Source: Rouxiella chamberiensis (GTDB lineage Bacteria > Pseudomonadota > Gammaproteobacteria > Enterobacterales > Enterobacteriaceae). From it: a DNA stretch of 64,000 bases. The stretch is from assembly GCF_026967475.1 (NCBI RefSeq), contig NZ_CP114058.1, positions 558,001 through 622,000 on the forward strand. The letters are read 5' to 3'. Numbering within the stretch: the stretch's first letter is position 1; every line of letters starts with the position of its first letter. Below the pieces are notes generated by a model. The model was not told the origin of the DNA and did no database searches. It saw only the letters and a program-made list of their open reading frames with translations. A program made the position numbers and the translations under genes. Positions 1 through 10,400 of the stretch are shown in pieces.

Positions 1-262
1 CATCATCTGTTGTCTCCCCTCCAAATACTGTGCATGATTGTAAGCCCCGTGAATAGCGTTCTTACCCACATGTGCAAGCTGTGTTTCGATCCATGCGGAG
101 TTGAATCCTTCTTCATGCAGAAAGGTACTCATTGTGTGACGAAAACCATGCCCCGTCAGCCTTTCTTTTTTATCCTAATAGCTTAATTACCTGATTAATG
201 CTTTCTTTTAAGATCGGCTTAGTACGATCATTACGTCCAAAGGATACGATCGTATAAATGCA
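1..262 (-). pseudogene. P4-type tyrosine integrase, C-terminal remnant
   Basis: On the minus strand, positions 162 to 1 encode the hallmark C-terminal block of P4-family integrases: LTGHGFRHTMSTFLHE, then IETQLAHVGKNAIHGAYNHA, including the R-H-x-x-R/H catalytic region and the YNHAQY tyrosine segment. The gene runs off the left edge. Upstream, 262 to 165 reads FGRNDRTKPILKESINQ in another frame and meets a TAA near 165, so a frameshift separates the two blocks. Further upstream, no N-terminal or arm-binding domain could be recognised. The remnant lies directly downstream of the tRNA-Pro gene in the same orientation, the usual place for an integrase that used that tRNA 3' end as its attachment site. 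Family assignment is from motifs seen; loss of function is an inference from the frameshift and the missing N-terminus. Confidence 0.8.
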
Positions 263-579
263 CCTAATCTTATTACATCGTGTTTTCTATGTCCGTTCCT
301 GGCACTAAGCGGCCAATCATTGATTATGAGAGTAGTGGATGGAGGAAGCTACACTCAAATGCCTTTAATCAGGAAAGGAGATGCGCCAAAATGGATTATG
401 GGTAAAAGTGACTTTTTGTGTTTGTACATTTATGTGTGCAAAGCCATATGTGTATAAGGTTTTTTTGCTATAAATACAAAGATTTAAAACCCTTCTCCTG
501 CTAGTCCGTTTATCTCGAAGAGTATTAAATAATTATGCAGTGTTTTACACCAGTTTTACACCCGTCAGATTTTAGACAT
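263..579. other. AT-rich island DNA without an assignable gene
   Basis: This stretch between the integrase remnant and the tRNA terminator is AT-rich compared with the core. A plus-strand frame from about 330 to 474 is open for some 48 codons, but I do not recognise the protein and see no clear ribosome binding site. It is probably decayed island DNA. Confidence 0.5.
543..562. repeat. Tandem TTTTACACC direct repeats
   Basis: Two exact 9-base copies of TTTTACACC start at 543 and 554, 11 bases apart, about one helical turn. They sit between the integrase remnant and the tRNA, where arm-type or regulatory sites of an integrase would be expected. That role is an inference. Confidence 0.4.
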
Positions 580-610
580 AAAAAAACCAACCCCAAGAGG
601 TTGGTTTTTA
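580..610 (-). terminator. Intrinsic terminator of tRNA-Pro
   Basis: On the minus strand an AAACCAACC / GGTTGGTTT stem with a short loop is followed by a run of T residues. It lies just past the tRNA 3' end. Confidence 0.8.
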
Positions 611-620
611 AGGGAATGTT

Positions 621-697
621 TGGTCGGCATGAGAGGATTTGAACCTCCGACCCCCGACACCCCATGACGGTGCGCTACCAAGCTGCGCTACATGCCG
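621..697 (-). tRNA. proL: tRNA-Pro (anticodon GGG)
   Basis: The 77-base minus-strand sequence folds as a tRNA. The acceptor stem CGGCATG pairs with CATGCCG, followed by A and an encoded CCA. The anticodon loop is CATGGGGTG with GGG as anticodon, and the T arm has GGTTCAAATCC. It is close to E. coli proL and occupies the same chromosomal place, next to yejM. The 3' end faces the integrase remnant, so it is the likely attachment site of the island to the left. Confidence 0.97.
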
Positions 698-773
698 ACG
701 CTGAACATTCAGTCTACTCATCCGCGCTTCGAAAGCAAGATGTCATGCAAACGAATGCTTTATTTTTAAGCAG

Positions 774-2543
774 TTAGTTGGCGACGAAGCGTTTCTGGTT
801 GGTCAACACCTGCAAGAGCAGGCCCAATTCCGGTTTTTGATCGCTCAATTCTTTGCCATGGCTGTCATAGGCACGGTAATTGCCGTTGTTATCAAGCCTG
901 ATGGTCTGCGACGGCGTGGTGATAATCAATGCGCCATCGTTGCTGCTCGACACCCAGTTGTTGCTGCGACGCGCGGCAAACAGGTCTTCGCCCTGCGAAT
1001 AGTCGGATGACGAGGTAGTGACATGCAGCAAACGTTGCATCAGCGTAGTCATTACGTCTTCATGGGCCGTGATTTTATTGACCGTCTGCGCAGGCGTACC
1101 CGGCCAATGCACCACGAGCGGAACCTCGATTTGCTGCGAATCCATCGGATTTTGCGAGGCATTGAGATCCACGCCTTTCGAGCCGGTTATCACCACCACG
1201 GTATTATTGAGCACGCCTTTTGCCTCGAGGCTTTTCAATACCTGGGCTATCTGTGCATCCACTTCCCCGGCACCTTGCTGATAACGACGGGTAATCGTTG
1301 CAACGGAAGGTTGGCGGCCTTCCTTGCTCTTTTGCGTGGCATCATCGGTGCCGTTAAAGCTCAGATAGGAGAACCACGGGCGCGTACCGCGCGTATTGAG
1401 CCACTGCTGCCATTGCTGCGTCGTCTGCTGATCGTTCTGCCGTACCGCCGGGGGCAGGGAGAAGTCTGACAACAGCGCCTGACGATACAGCGGGCTGGTA
1501 AAGCCGTCGGAGGCAAACAGGCCGAACTCGTAGTTCTGCTGGGCGAGCGCGTTCATCAGCGCAGACGGTTTGCGGGAGGTAATGATCCCCTGCAAATAGG
1601 TCGGCGAAATCCCGTAGAACAGGCCGAATAAGCCGGTATCGTCATCACTGCCGGAGCTGTAATGGTGCGTGAAATTCACGTTGCTGCTGGCAAAACGGCT
1701 CAACTCGGGCATGTTTTTGCCGGTGGTCGAGGCGTTCAGGCCGTTAACCACGATCATCAGCAGATTATAATTACTGCCTTTATCGCGGAAATTAATGGTA
1801 TTGAGCGGGTATTCGACCGAAATCGCTTCGGGATCCCCTTGTTCAACCAGACGTTGCTGGTAAACCTGCGCATCAAGCAGGCCGTGTTTCTCGAGGAATT
1901 TACGCGCCGTCATCGGGTAGGAGAGGGGTAAATTCGAACGCTGCATGGTAATCGGGCGATAGAAATTGGCATCGGCCCAGATGTACATCAAATGCGAGGC
2001 AAAGAAGCAGCAGATAAACAGCACGACCAGCGGTTTGGCGAAACTGCGTCGATTCAGGCTGCGCAGTTTCTGCCATGCCCAGGTGCCGACCAGCATCTCG
2101 ACCAGAAAAATAACCGGTACGCAGATAAACATCAGCTGCCAGTCGCGCGCTAAATCGGCCTGACCGGGGTTGACCACCAGTTCCCAGACCACGGGATTGA
2201 TATGCAGATGGAAGCGGGTAAACACCTCGGTATCCACCAGCAGCAGCGTCAGGCCGGTTGTGGCGAGAATGGCTGACAGAAAGCGCAGCAATCGCTGAGA
2301 CATCACCACAAAGGTGAGCGGGAAGATAATCAGCAGATAGACCGCGAATCCGACAAAGCTGAAATGACCAAGCCAACTGACCAGCGCGTAGATCCTGCCT
2401 TCAAGCGAGGAGGGCCAGTCAGAAACAAACAGGTATCGGCTACCGAGTCCGAGACTAAGCAGAATATTGAAGAAGGCGAACCAGTGTCCCCAGCTAACCA
2501 TCTGGGATACTTTTTCGCGATAGCGCGGACTATTTGTCACCAT
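774..2543 (-). CDS. yejM: Inner-membrane LPS homeostasis protein YejM (PbgA/LapC)
   Basis: The 589-residue protein has about five N-terminal transmembrane segments (roughly residues 18-195) followed by a periplasmic sulfatase-like domain. Family knowledge: YejM/PbgA/LapC senses lipopolysaccharide in the inner membrane and controls LpxC proteolysis through LapB (YciM), setting the rate of lipid A synthesis; the sulfatase fold is not known to act as a sulfatase. Length equals that of enterobacterial homologues (about 586). It is transcribed with yejL, 25 bases upstream, in the conserved yejLM order. The start codon at 2543 follows yejL closely. Confidence 0.96.
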   Translation of the reverse strand: MVTNSPRYREKVSQMVSWGHWFAFFNILLSLGLGSRYLFVSDWPSSLEGRIYALVSWLGHFSFVGFAVYLLIIFPLTFVVMSQRLLRFLSAILATTGLTLLLVDTEVFTRFHLHINPVVWELVVNPGQADLARDWQLMFICVPVIFLVEMLVGTWAWQKLRSLNRRSFAKPLVVLFICCFFASHLMYIWADANFYRPITMQRSNLPLSYPMTARKFLEKHGLLDAQVYQQRLVEQGDPEAISVEYPLNTINFRDKGSNYNLLMIVVNGLNASTTGKNMPELSRFASSNVNFTHHYSSGSDDDTGLFGLFYGISPTYLQGIITSRKPSALMNALAQQNYEFGLFASDGFTSPLYRQALLSDFSLPPAVRQNDQQTTQQWQQWLNTRGTRPWFSYLSFNGTDDATQKSKEGRQPSVATITRRYQQGAGEVDAQIAQVLKSLEAKGVLNNTVVVITGSKGVDLNASQNPMDSQQIEVPLVVHWPGTPAQTVNKITAHEDVMTTLMQRLLHVTTSSSDYSQGEDLFAARRSNNWVSSSNDGALIITTPSQTIRLDNNGNYRAYDSHGKELSDQKPELGLLLQVLTNQKRFVAN

Positions 2544-2567
2544 AACAAGGTTTGGCTGAATGTTGAA

Positions 2568-2795
2568 TTAATGGGCTTTATCTTCTCTTATGGACGCCTG
2601 AAGGGCGTCGGCGAACGAACGACCCAGAACCTTACGCTGAGCAGGTGCGACGCTGGTATTGATAAGATTGGTCACCATGTTGCCCAGAACCATCAGGGAA
2701 AGATCGGTTGGGGCGCGGTGTTTTTCCAGAACGGTGGCCAACTCTGACAGGAGTTGCTCAACTTGTTCGTCACTGTAACGGGATGATTGTGGCAT
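2568..2795 (-). CDS. yejL: YejL family protein (DUF1414)
   Basis: A 75-residue, mostly helical cytoplasmic protein matching the YejL family over its whole length (starts [13 protein letters not shown]). Function is unknown. It is the first gene of the yejL-yejM pair and is divergent from yejK; the 210 bases between must hold both promoters. Confidence 0.95.
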   Translation of the reverse strand: MPQSSRYSDEQVEQLLSELATVLEKHRAPTDLSLMVLGNMVTNLINTSVAPAQRKVLGRSFADALQASIREDKAH

Positions 2796-3005
2796 AGATA
2801 ATTGGGCTCAAAGCTTTACAAAGTCCAATATCTTAACTTATCACGGCACGAGTTTCCGCATTTTTATAATTCTAATCACGTGGGTTTATTGTTTGGGCAT
2901 GTTAGAAGAGATTTCATGGCGTAAGGTTATGCGCTTGCAGCAGGCGGCCTTCGGTGTTTGAATACGCGGCGCAGGGGAAACCCCTAAACGAACAGGAGAA
3001 ATACC

Positions 3006-4016
3006 ATGAGTCTGGATATCGAGCAGATTGCTCTGCACCAGTTGAACAAACGTGACGAGCAGACGCTGGATGTTGTGCTGCGCGATACCCTTTTAACCCC
3101 GAATGCGGCGGTTGAAGAGATGATGGCCGAGTTGCATCGGGTTTACAGCGCGAAGAGCAAGGCTTACGGTCTGTTTTCCGAACAGAGTGAACTGGCCGAC
3201 GCGCTGCGTCATTGCCGAAAGGGTGATGAAGATTTTCTGGGCTTTAGCCGTGCGGCGACGGGCCGACTGCGTGATGAACTGGCAAAATATCCGTTTGCCG
3301 AAGGCGGCGTGGTGCTGTTCTGTCATTATCGTTTCCTGGCGGTCGAATATTTGCTGGTGGCAGTATTGACCAGCCGCAGCAGCATGCGGGTAAACGAGCA
3401 GCTCGACGTCAGCAGCATCCATTATCTGGACATCAATCACGCCGATATCGTGGCGCGTATTGATCTCACCGAATGGGAAACCAACCCGGAATCAACGCGT
3501 TATCTCACCTTTTTGAAAGGTCGCGTCGGGCGCAAGGTTGCAGATTTCTTTATGGATTTCCTGGGCGCTGCCGAAGGTCTGGATGCCAAGGCGCAGAATC
3601 GTGGGCTGTTGCAGGCGGTGGATGACTACTGTGCCGAAGCGCAGCTGGATAAAAACGAGCGTCAAAACTACCGTCAGCAGGTGTACACCTACTGCAACGA
3701 CCAGCTTCAGGCGGGCGAAGAGATTGCATTGGACGAACTGGCGCAGGAATTACCGCCGCTCGGTGACAAAGACTTCAAGCAGTTTTCAAACGATCAGGGA
3801 TATGAGCTGGAAGAGAGTTTCCCGGCCGACCGCAGCACACTGCGTCAGCTGACCAAGTTTGCCGGCAGTGGCGGCGGGCTTAGCATCAATTTCGACGCGC
3901 TGCTTATGGGCGAGCGCATTTTCTGGGATCCGGCCACCGATACACTGACCATTAAAGGTACGCCGCCCAATCTGCGCGATCAACTTCAGCGCCGCTCGGG
4001 CAGTGGCAGTAAATAA
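3006..4016 (+). CDS. yejK: Nucleoid-associated protein YejK (NdpA)
   Basis: A 336-residue member of the NdpA/37-kDa nucleoid-associated family, full length. Family knowledge: it associates with the nucleoid and has been reported to contact topoisomerase IV and gyrase. The start at 3006 is supported by AGGAG at 2994-2998. It is divergent from yejL and convergent with rplY, sharing the terminator at 4033-4065. Confidence 0.95.
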   Translation: MSLDIEQIALHQLNKRDEQTLDVVLRDTLLTPNAAVEEMMAELHRVYSAKSKAYGLFSEQSELADALRHCRKGDEDFLGFSRAATGRLRDELAKYPFAEGGVVLFCHYRFLAVEYLLVAVLTSRSSMRVNEQLDVSSIHYLDINHADIVARIDLTEWETNPESTRYLTFLKGRVGRKVADFFMDFLGAAEGLDAKAQNRGLLQAVDDYCAEAQLDKNERQNYRQQVYTYCNDQLQAGEEIALDELAQELPPLGDKDFKQFSNDQGYELEESFPADRSTLRQLTKFAGSGGGLSINFDALLMGERIFWDPATDTLTIKGTPPNLRDQLQRRSGSGSK

Positions 4017-4032
4017 ACCTTTTCGTCAGCCA

Positions 4033-4065
4033 ATAAAAAACGCCGCATTAAGCGGCGTTTTTTAT
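4033..4065. terminator. Bidirectional terminator between yejK and rplY
   Basis: An AAAAAACGCCGC / GCGGCGTTTTTT stem with a four-base loop can serve both convergent genes. Confidence 0.9.
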
Positions 4066-4109
4066 TGTTCTCGCGTAGGCGTCCCTATGCGCATCAGCTT
4101 CTTTGGCGA

Positions 4110-4394
4110 TTAAACGCGAACGAAGTCGATGTGAGCCAGTTTTGGCTTGAACGGGTGACGCTGTACAGCTTGAACTTTAACTTTGGTTTCTTTACCGTCG
4201 ATAACCAGAGTGATGGCTTCGCTGTAAAATTCCGCTTTCAGTTCCTGGTTCTTTACAGAGTCATGGTCCAACTCGATAGAGATAGGTTCAGCAGAGCCAC
4301 CGTAAACGATAGCTGGGAATTTGTTTGCTGCGCGCAGGCGGCGGCTCGCACCCTTACCCTGCGCAGTACGTACTTGTGCATTAATAGTAGTCAT
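4110..4394 (-). CDS. rplY: 50S ribosomal protein L25
   Basis: The 94-residue protein matches single-domain enterobacterial L25, which binds loop E of 5S rRNA in the large subunit central protuberance. It begins [21 protein letters not shown] and ends HIDFVRV, both typical. In E. coli the gene is reported to be autogenously controlled through its leader. The region just upstream here (4395-4540) is a leader of suitable length, but I did not try to fold it. It lies downstream of radD, which reads in the same direction. Confidence 0.97.
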   Translation of the reverse strand: MTTINAQVRTAQGKGASRRLRAANKFPAIVYGGSAEPISIELDHDSVKNQELKAEFYSEAITLVIDGKETKVKVQAVQRHPFKPKLAHIDFVRV

Positions 4395-4540
4395 GATTTT
4401 TCTCTTAAAAGAAAATTACTGTTACAGGCGACCCAGCAACAGGTGATAGATCTTCGCTTCGCACATGGCGAAAGCGGGCGGTATGTTACCGAAGTATCGC
4501 CCTGACGGCAAATGATTAATCCCTGATATTTGCTTAATCG

Positions 4541-6310
4541 CTAGCCGCGCAGCTCGTAGGCACGGCGGAAGCGTCCCTGATAATCGAAGATTTTTTCGCG
4601 AATCTGCCAGAATCTGCCTTTCATGCGCGCGACGACAAAATCCGGATGCCGCAACAGCGCCTGCTGCGCAATGATATCCGCCGCCGTGTTCCACACCAGT
4701 TCAATACCCGGCGCGCGCTGATGCGGGCGCATAAAGTTGTGCACAAACGCGGTGCGCTGTGCGGGCGTTTGCAGTCGATAACGTTCGCTCGCGCTCGCGC
4801 CGTCTTCATCGTAATAAGTGATTTTTAGCCATTCCCCTTTATCGTCTCTTCCCGTTTCCAGATTCATGCCGCCGCAGCGCAGCACCAGCGCATCCTTGAG
4901 TTTCTGCGCGGCTTTGAGCATGTCGTCGGGATCGACCAGCACTTCCTGACACTGATGACAGCGGCGGGCGGCGATGTCGTTCTCTGCACCGCAGTGCGGA
5001 CAGCTCTTGAAGCGAAAGCGGAAGTCGCACTGCTCGCGGTTGTCTTCTTCGTCTTCCAGCACGCCCTGACAGCGGCGGCCAAAATGCTCGATGACCGTGC
5101 CGTCGGCGGTGGTTTTGCCCCAGAAGATGTTGGCAAACCCGCAGGCAGGACAAAACACCTGCACCGGCTTATTGTCGCTGGCACCTTTTGGACTGCCCAC
5201 TTCCGGCGTAAATAAATCGTGCGGATTGCCTGCGTAATCAAGGATTAAACAGTCCGTTTTGTCTGGCGCGAGACGCAGTCCACGGCCCACAATCTGCTGA
5301 TACAGACTGACCGATTCTGTGGGACGCAAGATGGCAATCAGATCGACGTGCGGCGCATCAAAGCCCGTTGTTAACACCGAAACGTTAACCAGATAACGCA
5401 GCTCCTGGCGTTTAAACGCGTTGATTAGGGCATCGCGATCTACAGCCGATGTTTTGGCGCTGACCAGCGCCGCTTCTCCTGCGGGCAGCAGTTTGAAGAC
5501 TTCGCCCGCGTGCTCTACCGTCGAGCAGAAGATCATGACCCCTTTGCGATCCTTGGCGAAGTCAATGATTTGGTTGACGATATGGGGCGTGATGCGTGCC
5601 TGGCGGCGCAGTTCGTCATTGAGGTCGGCTTCGGCAAAGAGTCCGCTGCTGTTGGGCTGCAAACGGCTGAAATCGTATTGCACCACCGGCATATCCAGCC
5701 GTTCCGGCGGCACCAGAAACTGATGCTTTATCATGTAGCGCAGCGGCAGCTCGTAGATGCAGTCGCGGAACAGGCTCTTTTCGTCGCCGCGCACGATGCC
5801 CTGATAGTGATACTGGTAAATCCAGCCCTTACCCAGACGATAAGGCGTGGCGGTCAGTCCGAGCAGCCGCAGACGCGGATTCTGGGTGCGCAGATGCGCA
5901 ATAATCTGCTGATACTGGCTCTTGTCGTCATCGCTGATGCGATGGCATTCGTCGATAATCAGCAGCGAAAAGGCGCTGTCGAACTTGTCGAGGTTCGGCG
6001 CGACCGACTGGACGCTGCCAAACACCACTTTGCCCTGACTTTGCTTGATATTCAGCCCGGCGGCAAAAATATCTGCCTGGAGTCCGTAGGAGAGATATTT
6101 GCTGTGGTTCTGCGCCACCAGTTCCTTGACGTGAGCAAGCACTAACACGCGGCCACGCGCCACCCTTGCCAATTCGGCAATGACCAGACTTTTTCCCGCG
6201 CCGGTCGGCAGCACAATCACCGCCGGGTCGTCATGTTTGCGAAAATGCTGCAACGTGGCGTCAACGGCTTCCTGCTGATAGGGGCGAAGTGTAAAGGGGA
6301 GAGCTCGCAT
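4541..6310 (-). CDS. radD: DEAD/DEAH-type DNA repair ATPase RadD
   Basis: A 589-residue superfamily 2 helicase-like protein, full length. Walker A PTGAGKS is at residues 35-41, the DECH box near 138, and QxxGRGxR motif VI (QQIVGRGLR) near 350. A C-terminal zinc-binding region contains CPACGF, a later C-x8-C-type pair and CPHC/CHQC. Family knowledge: RadD (YejH) is an ATPase that interacts with SSB and helps process recombination intermediates and double-strand breaks. It is divergent from rsuA, as in E. coli. Confidence 0.95.
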   Translation of the reverse strand: MRALPFTLRPYQQEAVDATLQHFRKHDDPAVIVLPTGAGKSLVIAELARVARGRVLVLAHVKELVAQNHSKYLSYGLQADIFAAGLNIKQSQGKVVFGSVQSVAPNLDKFDSAFSLLIIDECHRISDDDKSQYQQIIAHLRTQNPRLRLLGLTATPYRLGKGWIYQYHYQGIVRGDEKSLFRDCIYELPLRYMIKHQFLVPPERLDMPVVQYDFSRLQPNSSGLFAEADLNDELRRQARITPHIVNQIIDFAKDRKGVMIFCSTVEHAGEVFKLLPAGEAALVSAKTSAVDRDALINAFKRQELRYLVNVSVLTTGFDAPHVDLIAILRPTESVSLYQQIVGRGLRLAPDKTDCLILDYAGNPHDLFTPEVGSPKGASDNKPVQVFCPACGFANIFWGKTTADGTVIEHFGRRCQGVLEDEEDNREQCDFRFRFKSCPHCGAENDIAARRCHQCQEVLVDPDDMLKAAQKLKDALVLRCGGMNLETGRDDKGEWLKITYYDEDGASASERYRLQTPAQRTAFVHNFMRPHQRAPGIELVWNTAADIIAQQALLRHPDFVVARMKGRFWQIREKIFDYQGRFRRAYELRG

Positions 6311-6588
6311 GAGGGACTCGCAGTCGAAACAGGCGGCTATTATGCCAAAAATCCGAGCCGGAGGCTAACGCACGTCCGTGAAAATTAGTCTGCAAAGTTT
6401 GGCAGATTGACGCGACAACGCAGGGTAAGGACCGCTATAATGGCCGCTCTCATAGGCAGGCATGCCCTGCATCTTCAATGAAAATTTCCTTCATCACCCT
6501 GCGGTTGCAGACTCTTGCGGCAGCGGGGTGTTGTGTTTTATCAAAGCGCGAGCAGCCTTTGCTCGCCCGGACAGGCTAAGTAGATTCA

Positions 6589-7299
6589 ATGCGATTGGAC
6601 AAGTTTTTATCTCAGCAGTTAGGCGTAAGCCGTGCGTTGGTCGCACGTGAGCTGCGTGCAAAGCGCGTTACCGTCGATGGCGAAATCGTTAAAACCGGCG
6701 CGATGAAATTGACGCCCGAAATGAGCGTCGAATTCGATGGCAACGTGCTGGAGCAGATCACCGGTTTCCGTTATTTCATGTTGAACAAACCGCAGGGCTA
6801 CGTTTGCTCGACGGATGACCCCGATCATCCAACCGTTCTGTACTTCCTCGAAGAACCGGTCGCCTACAAGCTGCATGCCGCAGGGCGTCTGGACATCGAT
6901 ACCACCGGTCTGGTGCTGATGACCGACGACGGCCAATGGTCGCACCGCATCACCTCGCCGAAACACCATTGCGAGAAAACCTATCTGGTGACGCTGGAAC
7001 ATCCGCTGGCCGAAGACACCGCCGCGCAGTTTACCGCCGGCGTTCAGCTGCACAATGAAGACTCGCTGACCAAACCCGCGCAGCTCGAGCAACTGGAAGA
7101 CTGCGTGGTGCGCCTGACAATCAGCGAAGGCCGCTATCATCAGGTCAAACGCATGTTTGCCGCAGTAGGCAACCGCGTCGTCGCGCTGCATCGCGAACGC
7201 ATAGGTGAAATCGTAATGGATGAAGATCTCGAACCGGGCCAGTATCGCGAGCTTACCGAATCGGAAATCGCCTCGGTCACTGTGCCGCAGCGTCCTTGA
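6589..7299 (+). CDS. rsuA: 16S rRNA pseudouridine(516) synthase RsuA
   Basis: 236 residues: an N-terminal S4 RNA-binding domain (residues 1-55, [23 protein letters not shown]) followed by the RsuA catalytic domain with the conserved [10 protein letters not shown] motif, whose Asp near residue 103 is the nucleophile. It isomerises U516 of 16S rRNA during small-subunit assembly. The final codons and stop lie inside the first copy of a direct repeat described at 7284-7467. Confidence 0.96.
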   Translation: MRLDKFLSQQLGVSRALVARELRAKRVTVDGEIVKTGAMKLTPEMSVEFDGNVLEQITGFRYFMLNKPQGYVCSTDDPDHPTVLYFLEEPVAYKLHAAGRLDIDTTGLVLMTDDGQWSHRITSPKHHCEKTYLVTLEHPLAEDTAAQFTAGVQLHNEDSLTKPAQLEQLEDCVVRLTISEGRYHQVKRMFAAVGNRVVALHRERIGEIVMDEDLEPGQYRELTESEIASVTVPQRP

Positions 7300-7467
7300 C
7301 ACTGTAGCGGCGTTAGCGGCGCACGCTCACCCGAATCACTGACCTGTGTAAGCTCATCGGGATTCGCTTGCTTGCTGCCTTGCTACAGCGCCAATGACTT
7401 GGGCACAGCCGCAGCGTCCTTGACACTGTAGCGGCGTTAGCGGCGCGCGCTCACCCGACTGACCTGT
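7284..7467 (+). repeat. Imperfect ~60-bp direct repeat spanning the rsuA stop codon
   Basis: Two near-identical copies, 7284-7347 and 7408-7467, start with GCCGCAGCGTCCTTGACACT and end with GACCTGT. They are offset by 124 bases at the start. They differ mainly by a 4-base insertion in copy 1 (CCGAATCACTG against CCGACTG) and A against G in GCGC[A/G]CGC. Copy 1 contains the last codons and stop of rsuA; copy 2 lies just upstream of bcr. The intervening 60 bases are not repeated. This looks like a segmental tandem duplication of the rsuA tail. Confidence 0.85.
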
Positions 7468-7498
7468 CCAGAATGACTATTTTGAGGAACATATAAAA

Positions 7499-8725
7499 GT
7501 GCAAGAGACCCGGACATCCCACTTGGGTTTAATCCTGATTTTGGGCTTGTTGTCGATGTTGATGCCGCTGGCTATCGACATGTATCTGCCAAGTATGCCG
7601 ATGATTGCCGACGAGTTTGGCGTGCCGGCGGGCAGGGTGCAAATGACGCTGAGTGCGTATGTGCTGGGTTTCGCCATCGGCCAGTTGTTCTATGGGCCAA
7701 TGGCCGACAGTCTTGGGCGCAAGCCAGTGATTTTCTGGGGCGCGCTGGTGTTTGCGCTCGCAGCGGCGGCCTGTGCGCTTTCCAACTCCGTTGAGCAACT
7801 GGTTAACATGCGCTTTCTGCACGGCCTGTCGGCGGCGGCGGCAAGTGTGGTGATAAACGCCCTGATGCGCGACATGTTCACCAAAGACGAATTCTCCCGC
7901 ATGATGTCCTTTGTCGTGCTGGTCATGACGGTCGCGCCGCTGCTGGCCCCGATGCTCGGCGGTGCGCTGATGCTGTGGTTCAGCTGGCATGCCATCTTCT
8001 GGGCGATGGCGATCGCGGCATTGATTGCGGCTGTTCTGGTCGGGGTCTTTATCAAGGAAACGCTGCCAAAGGAGCGGCGGCAGCGCTTTCATATGCGCAC
8101 GACGCTAGGCAATTTTGCCTCGCTGTTTCGCCACAAGCGCGTGTTGAGTTATATGCTGGCGAGCGGCTTCTCGTTTGCAGGCATGTTCTCATTCCTGAGC
8201 GCGGGCCCGTTCGTTTATATCCAGCTTAACGGTGTTTCGCCGCAGAATTTCGGCTTCTATTTTGCGTTGAACGTCGTGGTTCTGGTGGTGCTGACCTTTA
8301 TCAACAGCCACAATGTTCGCCGTCGCGGAGCCATCAAGATGTTCCGTCTGGGTCTGATGATTCAGCTGGCGATGGGCCTGTGGCTCGTCGCCGTGACGGC
8401 TTTCGGTTTGGGATTCTGGGCACTGGTGCTGGGCGTGGCGGGGTACGTGGGCTGTATCGCAATGGTCACCTCCAACGCGATGGCGGTGATTATGGATGAC
8501 TTTCCGCATATGGCCGGTACTGCTGCATCGCTGGCCGGTACGCTGCGTTTTGGCACGGGCGCGTTGATAGGCTCACTGCTTTCGTTGTTTACGGCGCGAA
8601 GCGCCTGGCCGATGGTCGGATCCATGGCGTTTTGTATCATCGCCTCCGTGCTGCTGTATTTATACGCAAGCCGCGAAGGGAAGAAAGCGACGTCTGCCGA
8701 AGCCAGCACCGTTTCCGCAGAGTAG
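7499..8725 (+). CDS. bcr: Bcr/CflA family multidrug efflux MFS transporter
   Basis: The 408-residue, 12-segment MFS protein aligns along its length with E. coli Bcr (bicyclomycin and sulfonamide resistance; also linked to peptide export). The motif D-x3-R(N)PLA-type loop is seen as [11 protein letters not shown] near residue 63. The chosen start is GTG at 7499, with GAGG at 7484-7487 as the ribosome binding site; no ATG near it gives the family N-terminus. It sits directly after rsuA, as in E. coli, and ends at a strong terminator. Confidence 0.93.
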   Translation: MQETRTSHLGLILILGLLSMLMPLAIDMYLPSMPMIADEFGVPAGRVQMTLSAYVLGFAIGQLFYGPMADSLGRKPVIFWGALVFALAAAACALSNSVEQLVNMRFLHGLSAAAASVVINALMRDMFTKDEFSRMMSFVVLVMTVAPLLAPMLGGALMLWFSWHAIFWAMAIAALIAAVLVGVFIKETLPKERRQRFHMRTTLGNFASLFRHKRVLSYMLASGFSFAGMFSFLSAGPFVYIQLNGVSPQNFGFYFALNVVVLVVLTFINSHNVRRRGAIKMFRLGLMIQLAMGLWLVAVTAFGLGFWALVLGVAGYVGCIAMVTSNAMAVIMDDFPHMAGTAASLAGTLRFGTGALIGSLLSLFTARSAWPMVGSMAFCIIASVLLYLYASREGKKATSAEASTVSAE

Positions 8726-8740
8726 GCACCCGCGTAATGC

Positions 8741-8772
8741 AAAAAGCCGCTGAATCATTCAGCGGCTTTTTT
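8741..8772 (+). terminator. Terminator after bcr
   Basis: AAAAAGCCGCTGAAT pairs with ATTCAGCGGCTTTTT and is followed by T residues. It may also serve the convergent MFS gene that ends at 8806. Confidence 0.88.
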
Positions 8773-8805
8773 GTGGGTATCATCTTGTGAGGCAAGTGTG
8801 AAAGA

Positions 8806-10150
8806 TTAGGCCACTACCCCTGTGCTTTTGTATTTCGCCCGCGTCCTGGCGTAATGGTCGGCAAGTGCGATAGCCTTGGCACCCGGCACCAGTGCAATAT
8901 CACACTCTTTTGGCAGCAGAGCCGTGACCAGGGCGGCAATCAGCAGCGAACCGGACAGCGCATAGATGGCCGTGTTCTGACCGTACAGGCTGACCAGCAC
9001 ACCCACCAGATAGGGACCGCAGAAACCGCCGAGATTACCCAACCCGTTGATGACGCCACGAGCGCGGCCCGCGGCTTCCGGCGTGGTAACCTTGCCCGGA
9101 ATGGTCCAGAAGGCGCTGGTCGCGGCCTGCAGGAAGAAGCCGGCACAGACCAGGAAGCAGTAAGAACCGACCACATTGCCTTTAAACGCTACCGACAGGG
9201 CCAGACTGGCGGCAAAGCCGACCAGCGGCAGGATGATGAACATACGGCGCTTACCGGTCTTGTCGGAGAGTACAGACATCGCCAGAATACCCAGCATGGT
9301 GCCCACGTAAGGAATGATGGCCAGCAGGCCGACCGAGCTCATGTCACCGCCGGTCAGCGATTTCAGAATAGTCGGCAGCCACAGGGTATAACCATAAATG
9401 CCGGTCTGATAGAAGAAGTTGATAACAATCAGTTTTAAAATGGAGGTGTTGCGAAACACTTCTTTCAGCGGCGCATCTTCTACGGTAGCCAATTCTTTCA
9501 ACGCGTCACGTTCGCGTTTCAATTCGGTAACCAGATAGTCGCGCTCGCGATCCGACAGCCATTTTGCCTCTTCGGGACGGTCACTGATGGTAAACCACCA
9601 GAACACCATCACGACCACGGAAAGCAGACCTTCGATGATAAACAACCAGCGCCAGTCGAGGGCATCAAGAATATAACCGGACATGGGCGCGGTGATCATT
9701 CCGCCGATGGGGGCAAACATCAACACATAGGCATTGGCCCGACCACGTTTCTGCATCCGGGAACCAGTTGCTGACCATCGTCAGTACCACCGGCAGCATC
9801 CCGCCTTCTGCCACACCCAGCGCAAAGCGCAGGAACAGCAGTTGATAATGGTTGTTCACCATCCCGGTCAGGACGGAGATAATCGCCCACGCAAACAGCG
9901 ACCAGGCAATGAATTTACGGCCACTGCCGTTGACCGCAATACTGCCGCCCGGCACCTGTAAAAACAGATAACCGATAAAGAAAATACCCGCGGCCAGACC
10001 GGCCATGGATGAGGTAATACCTAATGCGCTGTCCATACCGCCCGGCATGGCAAAGCTGATATTCACGCGGTCCATGAAGGAAATAATGCAGGCGATCAAT
10101 ATTGGCGTAATTACGCGTAACCAGCGGGCCTTTGGTATTGTTTTATCCAT
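8806..10150 (-). pseudogene. MFS transporter of the sugar-acid (ACS/D-galactonate) type, frameshifted
   Basis: Two overlapping frames together give a 447-residue MFS protein of the anion:cation symporter family, whose members carry hexuronates, galactonate and similar sugar acids. The N-terminal part (start at 10150 with GAGGT upstream; MDKTIPKARWLRVITP) holds the first four membrane segments and ends at SNWFPDAE. The rest begins RGRANAYVLMFAPIGG, which should follow directly. The break is at 9748-9751, where minus-strand GCAGAAACGTGG would be in frame as GCAGAACGTGG. With the gluconate dehydrogenase and IdnR-type regulator next to it, a gluconate or ketogluconate substrate is likely but unproven. 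A GntR/IdnR-type operator lies about 190 bases upstream. As sequenced it is broken; a one-base consensus error is the simplest cause. Confidence 0.8.
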
Positions 10151-10340
10151 GGGTACACCTCGTTTATTCACAGAAGCATTCCATCAAAAAGGGAATGAAT
10201 TATTACGCGAATTCGGTTGGTATATGAAATAAGGCATTGGGGAAAATGTTCTTATTAACCTGATCCGACGATGTCCTAATAAAAGCATTTCTACCATTAT
10301 ATTATGAGACGTAAGTCACATTAGGCCATGTTAAAAAAGG

Positions 10341-10356
10341 ATGTTACTGGTAACGT
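10341..10356. promoter_or_regulatory. GntR/IdnR-type operator upstream of the MFS gene
   Basis: The palindrome ATGTTACTGGTAACGT matches the known E. coli GntR/IdnR operator pattern (ATGTTAC-GTAACAT) except at one outer base. It lies between the idnR-like gene and the transporter it probably controls. Confidence 0.65.
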
Positions 10357-10400
10357 GATCCTGCCCATGCTGTCCGGGCAGGTATTTTGAAGGAGAAAAA

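Noticed and set aside
330..474. A 48-codon plus-strand frame beside the integrase remnant
   Set aside because: No ribosome site or recognisable family; likely chance in AT-rich island DNA.
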